DNA from: an uncultured bacterium
Lineage (GTDB): Bacteria; Actinomycetota; Coriobacteriia; Coriobacteriales; Coriobacteriaceae
Direction: 5' to 3'
DNA: 64,000 bases
Assembly (NCBI GenBank): GCA_905214905.1
Contig: CAJMNK010000001.1
Span: 25,149-89,148 of the forward strand
Shown in pieces: positions 1 to 10,906 of this stretch (position 1 is its first letter; each line of letters opens with the position of its first letter). A program made the position numbers and the translations under genes. The notes under the pieces were generated by a model that saw only the letters and a program-made list of their open reading frames with translations, did not search any database and was not told the DNA's origin.

Positions 1-2
1 AC

Positions 3-290
3 CAGAGCGCCATCCTGACGTTCGTGTGGACCAAGAGCTCATCCAACGCTACGAGTATCGACTGGAAGATGCGCATCGTGAGTATGGATGACACCATCGC
101 CGAGCGCATTCAGAAGCAGGTGAACTCGGTGTCGTCGTTGATTGAGGACCCGGTGGTGAGCCAGACCAAGATTGACGAGGAAAAGGCCGAACGTGACCTG
201 GAGCATCGTCTGCATGGCCGCGAGATTTTCCGCGGCGGCAAGCCCGACCAAACGCCGTCCGAACTGCTGGAGCAGGACAAGAAAAAGTAA
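3..290 (+). CDS. C-terminal end of an unrecognised protein (5' partial)
   Basis: The reading frame is open from the first bases of the window to the TAA at 288-290, so the start lies upstream and the GTG at 24 is probably an internal valine. About 95 residues are visible: a short hydrophobic stretch (AILTFVW) followed by a charged, helical tail rich in Glu, Lys and Asp ending in EQDKKK. I do not recognise the family. It is followed by a strong intrinsic terminator, so it ends its own transcript and is not co-transcribed with carAB without readthrough. Confidence 0.6.
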   Translation, partial: QSAILTFVWTKSSSNATSIDWKMRIVSMDDTIAERIQKQVNSVSSLIEDPVVSQTKIDEEKAERDLEHRLHGREIFRGGKPDQTPSELLEQDKKK

Positions 291-296
291 GAGGCC

Positions 297-340
297 ATTA
301 TCCCGCGTGAGCCACAAGCCCACGCGGGATAATTTTTCTG
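297..340 (+). terminator. Intrinsic terminator
   Basis: A perfect 13-bp stem (ATTATCCCGCGTG at 297-309 with its complement at 321-333) encloses an 11-nt loop and is followed by a T-rich run. It lies seven bases after the stop of the first gene. Confidence 0.85.
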
Positions 341-429
341 GGACGGGGATTAAAAAATCATTATGCATAGAAAGTCATAATTATCATTTCGTAAACATTT
401 CGATGAAATTAACGCCATGGAGCATACTT

Positions 430-498
430 GCGGTTACAATACCGCGAGGCCTAACTACCAACCTTTAAGCCGGTCCCGTGAGACCGGGAAGGAGAATT
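430..498 (+). promoter_or_regulatory. PyrR-type leader of carAB
   Basis: Upstream of carA there is a -10-like TACAAT at 435-440 without a clear -35 box. Just before the start codon lies the hairpin CCGGTC-CCGTGA-GACCGG (about 470-487), preceded by ACCTTTAAG and followed directly by the Shine-Dalgarno AAGGAG (489-494). This layout matches the PyrR-binding loop known from actinobacterial pyr leaders, where PyrR plus UMP stabilises the hairpin and masks the ribosome site. The motif is seen; regulation by PyrR is inference, and no pyrR gene lies in the window. Confidence 0.7.
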
Positions 499-1944
499 AT
501 GGCGAATAACCATACCGCGGGCACTGCTGCCCGCACCATCGCGCCCAGCGAACTTTGCCAGCGTATGCTGGCAAAAACCAGTAAGGGCATCTGCGGTCCC
601 TGCATCCTGTACCTTGAGGATGGGACCATTTTTTATGGACGTTCATGCGGCGCCGAGGGCACCGCGACCGGCGAAGTCTGCTTCAACACCTCGCTCGAGG
701 GCTATTTTGAGGTCATGACCGATCCGAGCTATGCCGGCCAAATCGTAACCATGACCTATCCGCAGATCGGCAACTACGGCATCGATGAGACCGACGTCCA
801 GTCGGCCTTCCCCGGTGACGCCGCTCGCCCTGCGAGCGCTCCGGCCATGCGTGGCATGATCGTGCGCGACATGTGCGCCACGCCTTCTAACTGGCGTTCT
901 GCCGAAAGCGTGCCGGAGTACCTGCGCGCCCACGGTATCGTCGCTATCGAGGGCGTCGACACCCGCGCCTTGGTGCGCCACCTGCGCGACAACGGCTCCA
1001 AGATGGGCATTATCTCGACCGAGGTCTTTGACGTCGACGAACTTGCCGAGCGTCTGGCCGCAGCCCCCACGTTGGTGGGCGAGAACCTGGTCAAGACCGT
1101 GAGCTGCCCTGAGCCCCATGCCTTTGCTGCGAGCGACCTGCCTACTACGCATGATTTTGCGCTCACCGCCGCCGCCCCTGCCCGCCACAAGGTGGTTGCC
1201 TACGACTGCGGCGTGAAGCGCGGCATTCTGGAGGGCCTGGTCCGCGCCGGCTGCGATCTTACCGTCGTGCCGTGGGATACGCCCGCGAGTGAGGTGCTCG
1301 ACATGAATCCCGATGGCGTCTTTTTGTCCAACGGCCCCGGCGACCCCGATGCCGTGGTGGAGACCTACGAGCAGGTGCAGCAGCTGATCGGCAAGGTGCC
1401 GGTCTTTGGTATTTGCCTGGGTCATCAGATGATCAGCCTGGCCTGCGGCGCTCAGATGGAAAAGCTTAAGTTCGGTCACCGCGGTGGTAACCAGCCGGTT
1501 ATGAACCTGGTGAGCCGCCGCGTGGAGATTACCGCGCAAAACCATGGCTTTGGCCTGCTGTTCCCCAGCTTGGGCAAACTTGTCCCCGAGCTTTCCGGTG
1601 GCGAGACCGAGCACGCGGCCGATGGCGACCTGCGCGTCTGGGTGCGCCGCGGTATCGCGCCGGTCGTGATGAACGAGCGCTTCGGCCGCATTCGCCTGAC
1701 GCATGTGAACCTCAACGACGGCACCGCCGAGGGCATCCAACTGCTCGACGCGCCGTGCTTCTCGGTGCAGTACCACCCCGAGGCCTCGCCCGGCCCCACC
1801 GATGCCCACTATCTCTTTACCGCCTTTACGCGACTCATGGACGGCGAGGAGAACTACCTGGACATCGACACCGCGAAGGACCGCCTCGCCGGCTGGAATT
1901 TCGCCGAGTCCGAGAACGCCGCGATCGAGACCGAGGAGAACTAG
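499..1944 (+). CDS. carA: Carbamoyl-phosphate synthase small (glutaminase) subunit
   Basis: This 481-residue protein hydrolyses glutamine and passes ammonia to CarB for carbamoyl phosphate synthesis, which feeds pyrimidines and arginine. The N-terminal CPSase small-chain domain contains [13 protein letters not shown] and [17 protein letters not shown]. The C-terminal class I glutamine amidotransferase domain has the nucleophile Cys306 in GICLGHQM and the His426/Glu428 pair in QYHPEAS. The length is somewhat above the usual 360-400, because of an N-terminal extension and an insertion in the amidotransferase half (around [12 protein letters not shown]...RRGIAP). ATG 499 was chosen over an in-frame GTG at 478 because AAGGAG sits five bases upstream. 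carB follows after one base. Confidence 0.95.
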   Translation: MANNHTAGTAARTIAPSELCQRMLAKTSKGICGPCILYLEDGTIFYGRSCGAEGTATGEVCFNTSLEGYFEVMTDPSYAGQIVTMTYPQIGNYGIDETDVQSAFPGDAARPASAPAMRGMIVRDMCATPSNWRSAESVPEYLRAHGIVAIEGVDTRALVRHLRDNGSKMGIISTEVFDVDELAERLAAAPTLVGENLVKTVSCPEPHAFAASDLPTTHDFALTAAAPARHKVVAYDCGVKRGILEGLVRAGCDLTVVPWDTPASEVLDMNPDGVFLSNGPGDPDAVVETYEQVQQLIGKVPVFGICLGHQMISLACGAQMEKLKFGHRGGNQPVMNLVSRRVEITAQNHGFGLLFPSLGKLVPELSGGETEHAADGDLRVWVRRGIAPVVMNERFGRIRLTHVNLNDGTAEGIQLLDAPCFSVQYHPEASPGPTDAHYLFTAFTRLMDGEENYLDIDTAKDRLAGWNFAESENAAIETEEN

Positions 1945-1945
1945 C

Positions 1946-5260
<3,315 letters not shown>

Positions 5261-5293
5261 TGTGACCTGGTCGGCCGGGGCGGCAGCCGGACA

Positions 5294-5337
5294 CTTTCTC
5301 TCGGAAACTGGGCTTCGCGAAGTTTTCCGAGAGAAAG
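5294..5337. repeat. Dispersed palindromic repeat, copy 1 (also a possible carB terminator)
   Basis: A long hairpin with arms CTTTCTCTCGGAAA and TTTTCCGAGAGAAAG around the core GGGCTTCGCGAAG. A second copy in reverse orientation lies at 10535-10580 with the same core and compensating arm changes. It may stop carAB transcription but has no downstream T-run. Confidence 0.75.
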
Positions 5338-5475
5338 GACCGCCTCCCGCCCCGGCCTACGGTGACTCGGTTGCACCGTGTGCTGCCGAAGGGGCTTTGT
5401 GCGATGACTAGGGCTGAATAGAAAATGAGTGTGGGCGCCGTCGTTCGTTTGAACGACAGCGCCCACGTTTTGGAT

Positions 5476-6258
5476 TTATTGGGCTGTGGCAGTGAAGGTT
5501 GTTTTGTCGGCGGCGATGTGCACGTGCAGCTTTGCCTGACCGTCGCAGCTGATGAGCACGCCTACCTCGAACGGGGTTCCCGTCTTGTCGTAGGTCGAAC
5601 GCACGATGCGCATTGCCGCCTTACCGGTGTTCTGTCCCAAAAGGCGCGCCTCATGCTTGTCGAGGTTGACCGCCTCGTAGACGGCATCGACGCTTGCGGG
5701 CAGGATGCCGGTCTTTTCCGCGATATAGGCGTAGAGCGAGCCATCCACGTCTTTGCGCGTGAGCTCGGGGCAAAGTGACACGGGGATATAGACGTAGTTG
5801 AGCTCCATGGGTTTGTCGTTGGCGAGACGCAGGCGGCGAATCTCCCAGACGGGTGTCCCTTCGGGCACTTTGAGCCCGGAGGCGATGCCACGGATGGCCG
5901 GTATGCTTGAAAAGGCGAGAATCTGCGAGCTCGGAACCCGTCCCGCTTCGCGCATCCGCGCGCTGAAATTCAGGGCCAGGTCGATGCCGGGCGCTGAGGT
6001 TTGGGGCTTGATGAACGTGCCCTGCCCGCGTTTGCGCACCACGCGCCCCTCGATGACGAGATCTTGGAAACAGCGGCGCACGGTCGCGCGCGATAACTCC
6101 AGCCGCTCACAGATTTCGAGCTCGCGTGGCAGCGGCGTCTTGGTGTCGAACGCCTGGCTGGCGATAAGCAGAGCGATTCGATGTTTAAGTTGGACATAGA
6201 GCGGCGTATCACCGCTGCGATCGAAGGGTTCGGAGGCGAGAAACGAGATCATGTCCAT
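5476..6258 (-). CDS. GntR family transcriptional regulator (HutC/UTRA type)
   Basis: The 260-residue protein has an N-terminal winged-helix GntR domain (PLYVQLKHRIA...LPRELEICERLELSRATVRRCFQDLVIEGRVVRKRGQGTFI split over residues about 17-80) and a C-terminal UTRA effector domain (VWEIRRLRLANDKPMELNYVYIP onward), which in this subfamily binds sugar phosphates or related ligands. Of several in-frame starts I chose ATG 6258 (MDMIS) because GGAGGT sits five bases upstream. It is divergent from the mannose-family PTS genes, which are its likely targets together with itself; two candidate operators lie in the shared intergenic region. The ligand is unknown. Confidence 0.88.
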   Translation of the reverse strand: MDMISFLASEPFDRSGDTPLYVQLKHRIALLIASQAFDTKTPLPRELEICERLELSRATVRRCFQDLVIEGRVVRKRGQGTFIKPQTSAPGIDLALNFSARMREAGRVPSSQILAFSSIPAIRGIASGLKVPEGTPVWEIRRLRLANDKPMELNYVYIPVSLCPELTRKDVDGSLYAYIAEKTGILPASVDAVYEAVNLDKHEARLLGQNTGKAAMRIVRSTYDKTGTPFEVGVLISCDGQAKLHVHIAADKTTFTATAQ

Positions 6259-6341
6259 GGGGTACCTCCATGTCGTGAGCATACGTGACATGGTCTGACA
6301 CTGCGGGACAAACCGGTGATATCAGGCCCGATTCTTGTTGA

Positions 6342-6356
6342 TATGTATGGTACATA
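6342..6356. promoter_or_regulatory. Candidate GntR operator 1
   Basis: TATGTA-TGG-TACATA is a 6-bp inverted repeat in the divergent intergenic region. GT/AC half-sites resemble those bound by HutC-type GntR proteins. Binding is inference. Confidence 0.4.
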
Positions 6357-6457
6357 AGGAACATAAAACATTTACCAGGCAATCTACCTGCTATTTTAAA
6401 AATAATTGGAAGAAAAAATAATTTAGGCACAAAAATAGTTGCTACCGTTAACCGATG

Positions 6458-6480
6458 AATAGTTGCCGTTCGCAACTATT
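6458..6480. promoter_or_regulatory. Candidate operator 2 of the PTS operon
   Basis: AATAGTTGC-CGTTC-GCAACTATT is a perfect 9-bp inverted repeat about 90 bases upstream of the EIIA start. An additional half-site AATAGTTGC occurs at about 6434. It is in an AT-rich stretch that likely holds the promoter. Confidence 0.55.
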
Positions 6481-6566
6481 TTCTTGTACCGAACATGCCC
6501 CAGCGCAACAATAATCTCGGCAAAAAGCAAAGCCGTGCGATACACGGCAGGTCGAGAGGAGACCGC

Positions 6567-7001
6567 ATGCGGTATCTGGTAATGGTCAGTCACGGAACGC
6601 TCGCTCCCGGACTGCACAGTGTCCTCAAGATGCTCGGCAATGACGCCCCGAACATCTTGTCGACGAGTCTCGTGGACGGCATGGGCGCTGACGAGTATGT
6701 CGAGAACGTCAAGGCGATGCTCGCTCCTGTTACCGCCGATGACGAGGTTGTCCTGCTCGGTGACATCCTGGGCGGATCGCCGCTCACCAATGCTATGAAC
6801 ACGCTGGCCGAGAAGGGCCTGCTCGCCCACACCATTGCCTTCGGCGGTATGAATCTGCCCATGGCTATGACCGCCATGATGGGGCTTGCCACCATGGACC
6901 TGGATTCCCTCAAGCAGATGATGCTGCAGGAGGGCAAGAACGGTATGTCCGAGCTCGTGGTCCCGACCGATGACGCCGACGACGAGGACGACGACATCTA
7001 G
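6567..7001 (+). CDS. PTS mannose/fructose/sorbose family EIIA
   Basis: The 144-residue cytosolic EIIA accepts phosphate from HPr and passes it to EIIB. The fold starts MRYLVMVSHGTLAPG, with the phosphorylated His9 in VMVSHG; the motif LLGDILGGSPLTNAM is typical of the family. It ends in a strikingly acidic tail (DDADDEDDDI). The first ATG with a good ribosome site (GAGAGGAG) is 6567; an upstream in-frame ATG at 6495 lies in AT-rich non-coding sequence. It is the first of four PTS genes in order A-B-C-D. The sugar cannot be deduced from the sequence. Confidence 0.9.
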   Translation: MRYLVMVSHGTLAPGLHSVLKMLGNDAPNILSTSLVDGMGADEYVENVKAMLAPVTADDEVVLLGDILGGSPLTNAMNTLAEKGLLAHTIAFGGMNLPMAMTAMMGLATMDLDSLKQMMLQEGKNGMSELVVPTDDADDEDDDI

Positions 7002-7080
7002 GCAGCGCATCCGCCCCAATTTTTGTGATGGAGCGGGGGTTAAGAGGAAAGACCCCCGGTGATAAGGAAAGGGAGAACGC

Positions 7081-7569
7081 ATGATTTCGTTCATCCGCAT
7101 TGACGACCGTATGATCCATGGACAGACCGTTACCCGTTGGGCCCTCGAGTATCCCTGCGACGGTCTTATCGCCGTCAACGACGCCGCGGCGTCCAATCCC
7201 GTGCTCAAGGAGGCCTACAAGAGTGCCTCGGGCAAGAAGACGTTCGTGTGGACCAAGGAGCACTTCAAGGAGGTCTCCGAGAAGGTTATCAAGTCTCCGA
7301 CCAAGTACTTCCTGATTACCAAGAACCCGCAGGACATGAAGGAGCTTCTCGTCGACTTCGGGTTCGATCCGGGTATGCGCCATATCATCGTCGGCCCCTG
7401 CAACGACCGTCCCGGCGCCACCAAGCTCGGCAACAACCAGTCGATCACGCAGGAAGAGGCCCAGGCGCTCGAGGATCTCACCAACGCCGGCTACACGGTC
7501 GAGTTCGCCCTTATCAAGGAGAAATCCATTGGTGAGTGGCCCAAGTTCCGCGGTCAGTTTGGCTTCTAG
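7081..7569 (+). CDS. PTS mannose/fructose/sorbose family EIIB
   Basis: A 162-residue EIIB of the mannose family. The signature IRIDDRMIHGQTVTRW near the N-terminus holds the phosphorylated His13; the domain continues through a typical EIIB ending in GQFGF. It receives phosphate from EIIA and transfers it to the incoming sugar held by EIIC/EIID. The gene starts 79 bases after EIIA, with AAAGGGAG as ribosome site. Confidence 0.93.
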   Translation: MISFIRIDDRMIHGQTVTRWALEYPCDGLIAVNDAAASNPVLKEAYKSASGKKTFVWTKEHFKEVSEKVIKSPTKYFLITKNPQDMKELLVDFGFDPGMRHIIVGPCNDRPGATKLGNNQSITQEEAQALEDLTNAGYTVEFALIKEKSIGEWPKFRGQFGF

Positions 7570-7640
7570 TTAGGCGCCAGCTGCATTTTGGTACCTACAG
7601 CCCTGGGGAAAGGGGCTGAGGAATAAAGAAAGGGGAAAGC

Positions 7641-8498
7641 ATGGCAATCAATGCATTCCAAGCCGCGCTGTTCGGCCTGTTCGCCTGCCTGGCATCACTG
7701 CCTGGCATGGGCGGCACGACGATCGGCAACTACACTCTGGGTCGTCCTCTGGTCGCCGGCCTCATCGTCGGCATCATCATGGGCGATATGCAGACGGGCA
7801 TCCTCGTCGGCGCTGCTATCCAGGTTGTCTACATCGCTCTCGTGACCCCCGGCGGAACCGTCTCCGCCGACGTCCGCGCCGTGTCCTATATCGGCATCCC
7901 GCTGGCGATCCTCGCCATCAAGAACTCGGGCATCGATCCCGCCTCCGCTGAGGCTGCCGGCATGGCCGCATCCCTCGGTGCCGCCGTCGGCACGCTCGGC
8001 ACTGTGCTCTTCTATGGCACCGCCACCATTAACCTGGTGTGGCAGGGCATGGGCTGGAAGTGGCTCGAGAAGGGCGACCTCCACAAGCTCTACCTGGTCA
8101 ACAACGTTCTGCCTTGGATCGGTCACATCGTCTGCTCGTTCCTCCCGACGTTCATCATCACCATGGGCGGCACCGCCATGGTCGACCTCATGAAGACCTA
8201 CATGCCCATGGACGGCATCGCGATGAAGACGCTGTTCACCGTCGGCTCGCTGCTGCCTACCGTCGGTATCGCCATCCTGCTCAAGCAGGTCATCTCCAAG
8301 CCGACGGACTTCCTCACGTTCTTCTTCGGCTTCACCCTGTCCGCTGTCATGGGATGCAACCTGATTGCCGCCGCCGGCATCGGCTGCTTCTTCGCCCTGA
8401 TCAACTATGAGATCGCTTCGCTCAAGATCGACCTCGCAAACGCTCCCAAGGCAGCTATCGCCTCGGGCTCCGATGATGAGGAAGAGGAGGACATCTAA
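7641..8498 (+). CDS. PTS mannose/fructose/sorbose family EIIC
   Basis: A 285-residue integral membrane permease subunit with several hydrophobic segments and the family motifs RPLVAGLIVGIIMGDMQTG and GAAIQVVYIALVTPGGTVSAD near the N-terminus. Together with EIID it forms the sugar channel. The C-terminus is acidic (SDDEEEEDI), like that of the EIIA. The stop codon overlaps the EIID start by one base, which implies translational coupling. Confidence 0.93.
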   Translation: MAINAFQAALFGLFACLASLPGMGGTTIGNYTLGRPLVAGLIVGIIMGDMQTGILVGAAIQVVYIALVTPGGTVSADVRAVSYIGIPLAILAIKNSGIDPASAEAAGMAASLGAAVGTLGTVLFYGTATINLVWQGMGWKWLEKGDLHKLYLVNNVLPWIGHIVCSFLPTFIITMGGTAMVDLMKTYMPMDGIAMKTLFTVGSLLPTVGIAILLKQVISKPTDFLTFFFGFTLSAVMGCNLIAAAGIGCFFALINYEIASLKIDLANAPKAAIASGSDDEEEEDI

Positions 8499-9325
8499 TG
8501 GCAGAGAAGAAAAAGCTCTCTAAGAAAACGCTTGCCAAGTCGTTCCGTAACTGGTCCTATGGCAACCTGACCTGCTTCTCGCAGGAGCACATGCAGACCT
8601 TCGGTTACCTGTGCGCCATGCTTCCGATTGTCGAGGAGCTCTACGACACGCCCGAGGAGCAGAAGCAGGCCCTCCAGACCTACTCCGCGTTCTTCAACAC
8701 CGAGCCGCAGATCGGCACCATGATTGTCGGCGTCACCGCCGGCCTCGAGGAGGCTCGCGCAAACGGCGAGGCCATCGACGACGACGCCATCAACGGCATC
8801 CGCGCCGGCCTCATGGGCCCGCTCGCCGGCCTTGGCGACTCGCTGATCGTCGGTACCCTGATCCCGATCCTGCTCGGTATTGCCCTCGGTCTCTCGACCG
8901 GCGGCTCCCCGCTCGGCGCCATCTTCTATATTGTCGTGTGGAACCTGCTCATGTTCCTTGGCATGCGCTTTGCCTACAAGCAGGGCTATGAGCTCGGCGG
9001 CAAGGCGGTCGAGGCCCTCGTCGGCCCCAAGGCCAAGGCTCTGCGTGATTCCATCGTGATGGTCGGTACCATGGTCATCGGTGCAGTCGGTGCTACCTGG
9101 GTCTCCATCACCTGCAGCCCCAACCTGGTGCTGCCCGGTGGCGGTAAGTTCCAGGACACGCTCGATGGCATCTATCCGCACCTGCTGCCGATGATCTTCA
9201 TCATCTTCTGCTGGTACATGATGACCAAGAAGAAGGTCAACCCCATCGTTATGATGCTGATCCTCGTTGTGATCGCATTTGTGGGCGTTCTCATTGGCTT
9301 CTTCGACCCGGCACTGAGCTACTAG
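8498..9325 (+). CDS. PTS mannose/fructose/sorbose family EIID
   Basis: A 275-residue EIID. The N-terminal soluble part contains TLAKSFRNWSYGNLTCFSQEHMQTFGY, broken here by nothing unusual, and the motif GIRAGLMGPLAGLGDSLIVG is characteristic. Hydrophobic helices occupy the C-terminal half and the protein ends with the membrane anchor GVLIGFFDPALSY. It closes the A-B-C-D operon and is followed by a strong terminator. Confidence 0.93.
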   Translation: MAEKKKLSKKTLAKSFRNWSYGNLTCFSQEHMQTFGYLCAMLPIVEELYDTPEEQKQALQTYSAFFNTEPQIGTMIVGVTAGLEEARANGEAIDDDAINGIRAGLMGPLAGLGDSLIVGTLIPILLGIALGLSTGGSPLGAIFYIVVWNLLMFLGMRFAYKQGYELGGKAVEALVGPKAKALRDSIVMVGTMVIGAVGATWVSITCSPNLVLPGGGKFQDTLDGIYPHLLPMIFIIFCWYMMTKKKVNPIVMMLILVVIAFVGVLIGFFDPALSY

Positions 9326-9347
9326 TCATCATCCCCTGGCCCCCTGT

Positions 9348-9386
9348 AAGGCCGTGCGGCCTCAACCGCACGGCCTTCTGATTTTG
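9348..9386 (+). terminator. Intrinsic terminator of the PTS operon
   Basis: AAGGCCGTGCGG at 9348-9359 pairs perfectly with CCGCACGGCCTT at 9366-9377 across a six-base loop, followed by CTGATTTT. Confidence 0.85.
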
Positions 9387-9520
9387 CGCCGCCCTTCAAG
9401 GGCAATATGGCCAGCGACCTCCATCGCCTACACGACACCCGCTATATTGCTCTTGAAAGATGACGTATTCGACAAACGATGCACTTGCGCATGATGCACA
9501 CTTTGCACGAGGAGGACCAT

Positions 9521-9847
9521 ATGCACGAGAAACATGGACACGACCTTTCGCGCGACGACTTGATTCGCGAGGCAAAGATGCAGACCGATGCTATTCAGCG
9601 GCTCAATGTTTGGCTGCGCCTGGGCTATTCGCTCGTGGCGATTGGCTTTTTGATGGGGATGTGGGGTATGCAGGGCGGCCCCGGCTGGGGTGTCCCCGTG
9701 GGCATCGTGTGCCTGGTGGTGGGCACTCCGCTTTCGATCGTGCTTAAGGTCGGCACGACCAACGCCAAAAAGAATGTCGAGCGCATGCTCGAGGCCGCTG
9801 GTGTCGACGTTGAGGAGCTTATGCGACGCAAGAAGGACGAGCAATAG
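9521..9847 (+). CDS. Small two-helix membrane protein of unknown function
   Basis: The 108-residue product starts with a His-rich MHEKHGHDL segment, then has two likely membrane helices (LGYSLVAIGFLMGMWGM and VPVGIVCLVVGTPLSIVL, residues about 43-82) and a charged C-terminal helix ending RRKKDEQ. GGAGG lies five bases before ATG 9521, whereas an upstream in-frame ATG has no such site. I do not recognise a named family. The MarR gene follows 68 bases later, so the two may share a transcript or regulation. Confidence 0.7.
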   Translation: MHEKHGHDLSRDDLIREAKMQTDAIQRLNVWLRLGYSLVAIGFLMGMWGMQGGPGWGVPVGIVCLVVGTPLSIVLKVGTTNAKKNVERMLEAAGVDVEELMRRKKDEQ

Positions 9848-9915
9848 ACTTCCGCGTTGGGGTATCATAAATAATTGTTGCGAATGTTAACTAATGTACG
9901 GCAAATGACGGTTTT

Positions 9916-10392
9916 ATGGCCCTTCTAGAGTTGCAAAGGACAATATCCCCAGTGGATTACGATGACGTCGCTCGAAAACTGATTGTGTACTCACGTTCCC
10001 TTGCCAAGGGATCCTTGAGTGCTGCCGGCGGCGCCAGTGTGGGCGAGGCACCGGTTTTACAGTATCTATCGGGTATTGACGGTGATGTCATTCCCTCCGA
10101 GATTGCCAAGAAGCTGAAATTCTCCCGTGCGCGCATGTCGCATATCTTGGATTCACTCGAGAGTAAGGGTTACGTTCAGCGCAGGACTGATCCAAACGAT
10201 CGTCGGCGTGTGCTGGTGAGCATTACCGAGGAAGGCCGTGATTTCGCGGCGAAAAAAAATGCCGAGAGTGTGGCATCGCTCTCGAAACAACTCTCAGCGC
10301 TCGGCGAGCACGATGCCCAGGAGCTCGTGCGCATCCTGAATAAAGCTTACAGCCTTACCTATGATGCCGACGACTACCTGGACAATCTATAA
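9916..10392 (+). CDS. MarR family transcriptional regulator
   Basis: The 158-residue protein has a winged-helix core: IPSEIAKKLKFSRARMSHILDSLESKGYVQRR as helix-turn-helix and recognition helix, and DPNDRRRVLVSITEEGRDFA as the wing, the classic MarR signature. MarR proteins act as dimers and usually repress their own and adjacent genes in response to small phenolic or redox ligands. The ribosome site before ATG 9916 is weak. Candidate targets are the membrane protein upstream and the large GH31 gene downstream; neither is shown by the sequence. Confidence 0.85.
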   Translation: MALLELQRTISPVDYDDVARKLIVYSRSLAKGSLSAAGGASVGEAPVLQYLSGIDGDVIPSEIAKKLKFSRARMSHILDSLESKGYVQRRTDPNDRRRVLVSITEEGRDFAAKKNAESVASLSKQLSALGEHDAQELVRILNKAYSLTYDADDYLDNL

Positions 10393-10906
10393 GGATAAAG
10401 ACAGACATTTAGGTGCATCTTGAAATGCACCCGGGACAGTTGTGCCCATCAGCCACCGTCAACATCTCATTCCAAACCAAATCAGCCAACGTACGTCATG
10501 GCAATCCCCGGTAGGTTGCAGGATGGCGGCTGAGCCTTTCCCTCGGGAAACTTCGCGAAGCCCAGTTCCCGAGGGAAAGGTATGGTCTGTGTAATACCAG
10601 ATAAACAGTACATTTTTGCTAGATTGGTATTTGACTGAAGAACCAATTGGTATGGCTTATTAAGCCCACCTTGCCGTTGACGCTTATTTTGCTGCCGCTG
10701 GGAGAATTCCGAACTTGGGTGCGCAAGTGCTCCCATATGTTGATATGACCTAGTAGGTGGCTATCTGGTTACTACCAGTTGGCCCCTTGGTAACGGGTGG
10801 CCCCCATTGTGCGGAATGTACCGAACATCTCCGTTTGATACGTTTTCCCATGCTGCCGGGGGGGGGCGTCCTCGGCACCTCAGCATGTCGGAAGAAAGGA
10901 GACCAG
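10393..10906. other. 514-bp intergenic region upstream of the GH31 gene
   Basis: No convincing gene is seen. It holds a small hairpin (GGTGCAT...ATGCACC, 10422-10441) followed by GGGACAG, the palindromic repeat at 10535-10580, the palindrome ACCAATTGGT at 10642-10651, the hairpin CTGGT-TACT-ACCAG at about 10766-10779, and a run of nine G at 10858-10866. The GH31 ribosome site AAAGGAG lies at about 10896-10902. Confidence 0.6.
10535..10580. repeat. Dispersed palindromic repeat, copy 2
   Basis: Arms CCTTTCCCTCGGGAAAC and GTTCCCGAGGGAAAGG enclose TTCGCGAAGCCCA. On the reverse strand it aligns with the element at 5294-5337: the core GGGCTTCGCGAAG is conserved, and the stem differs at paired positions in a compensating way. 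Confidence 0.75.
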
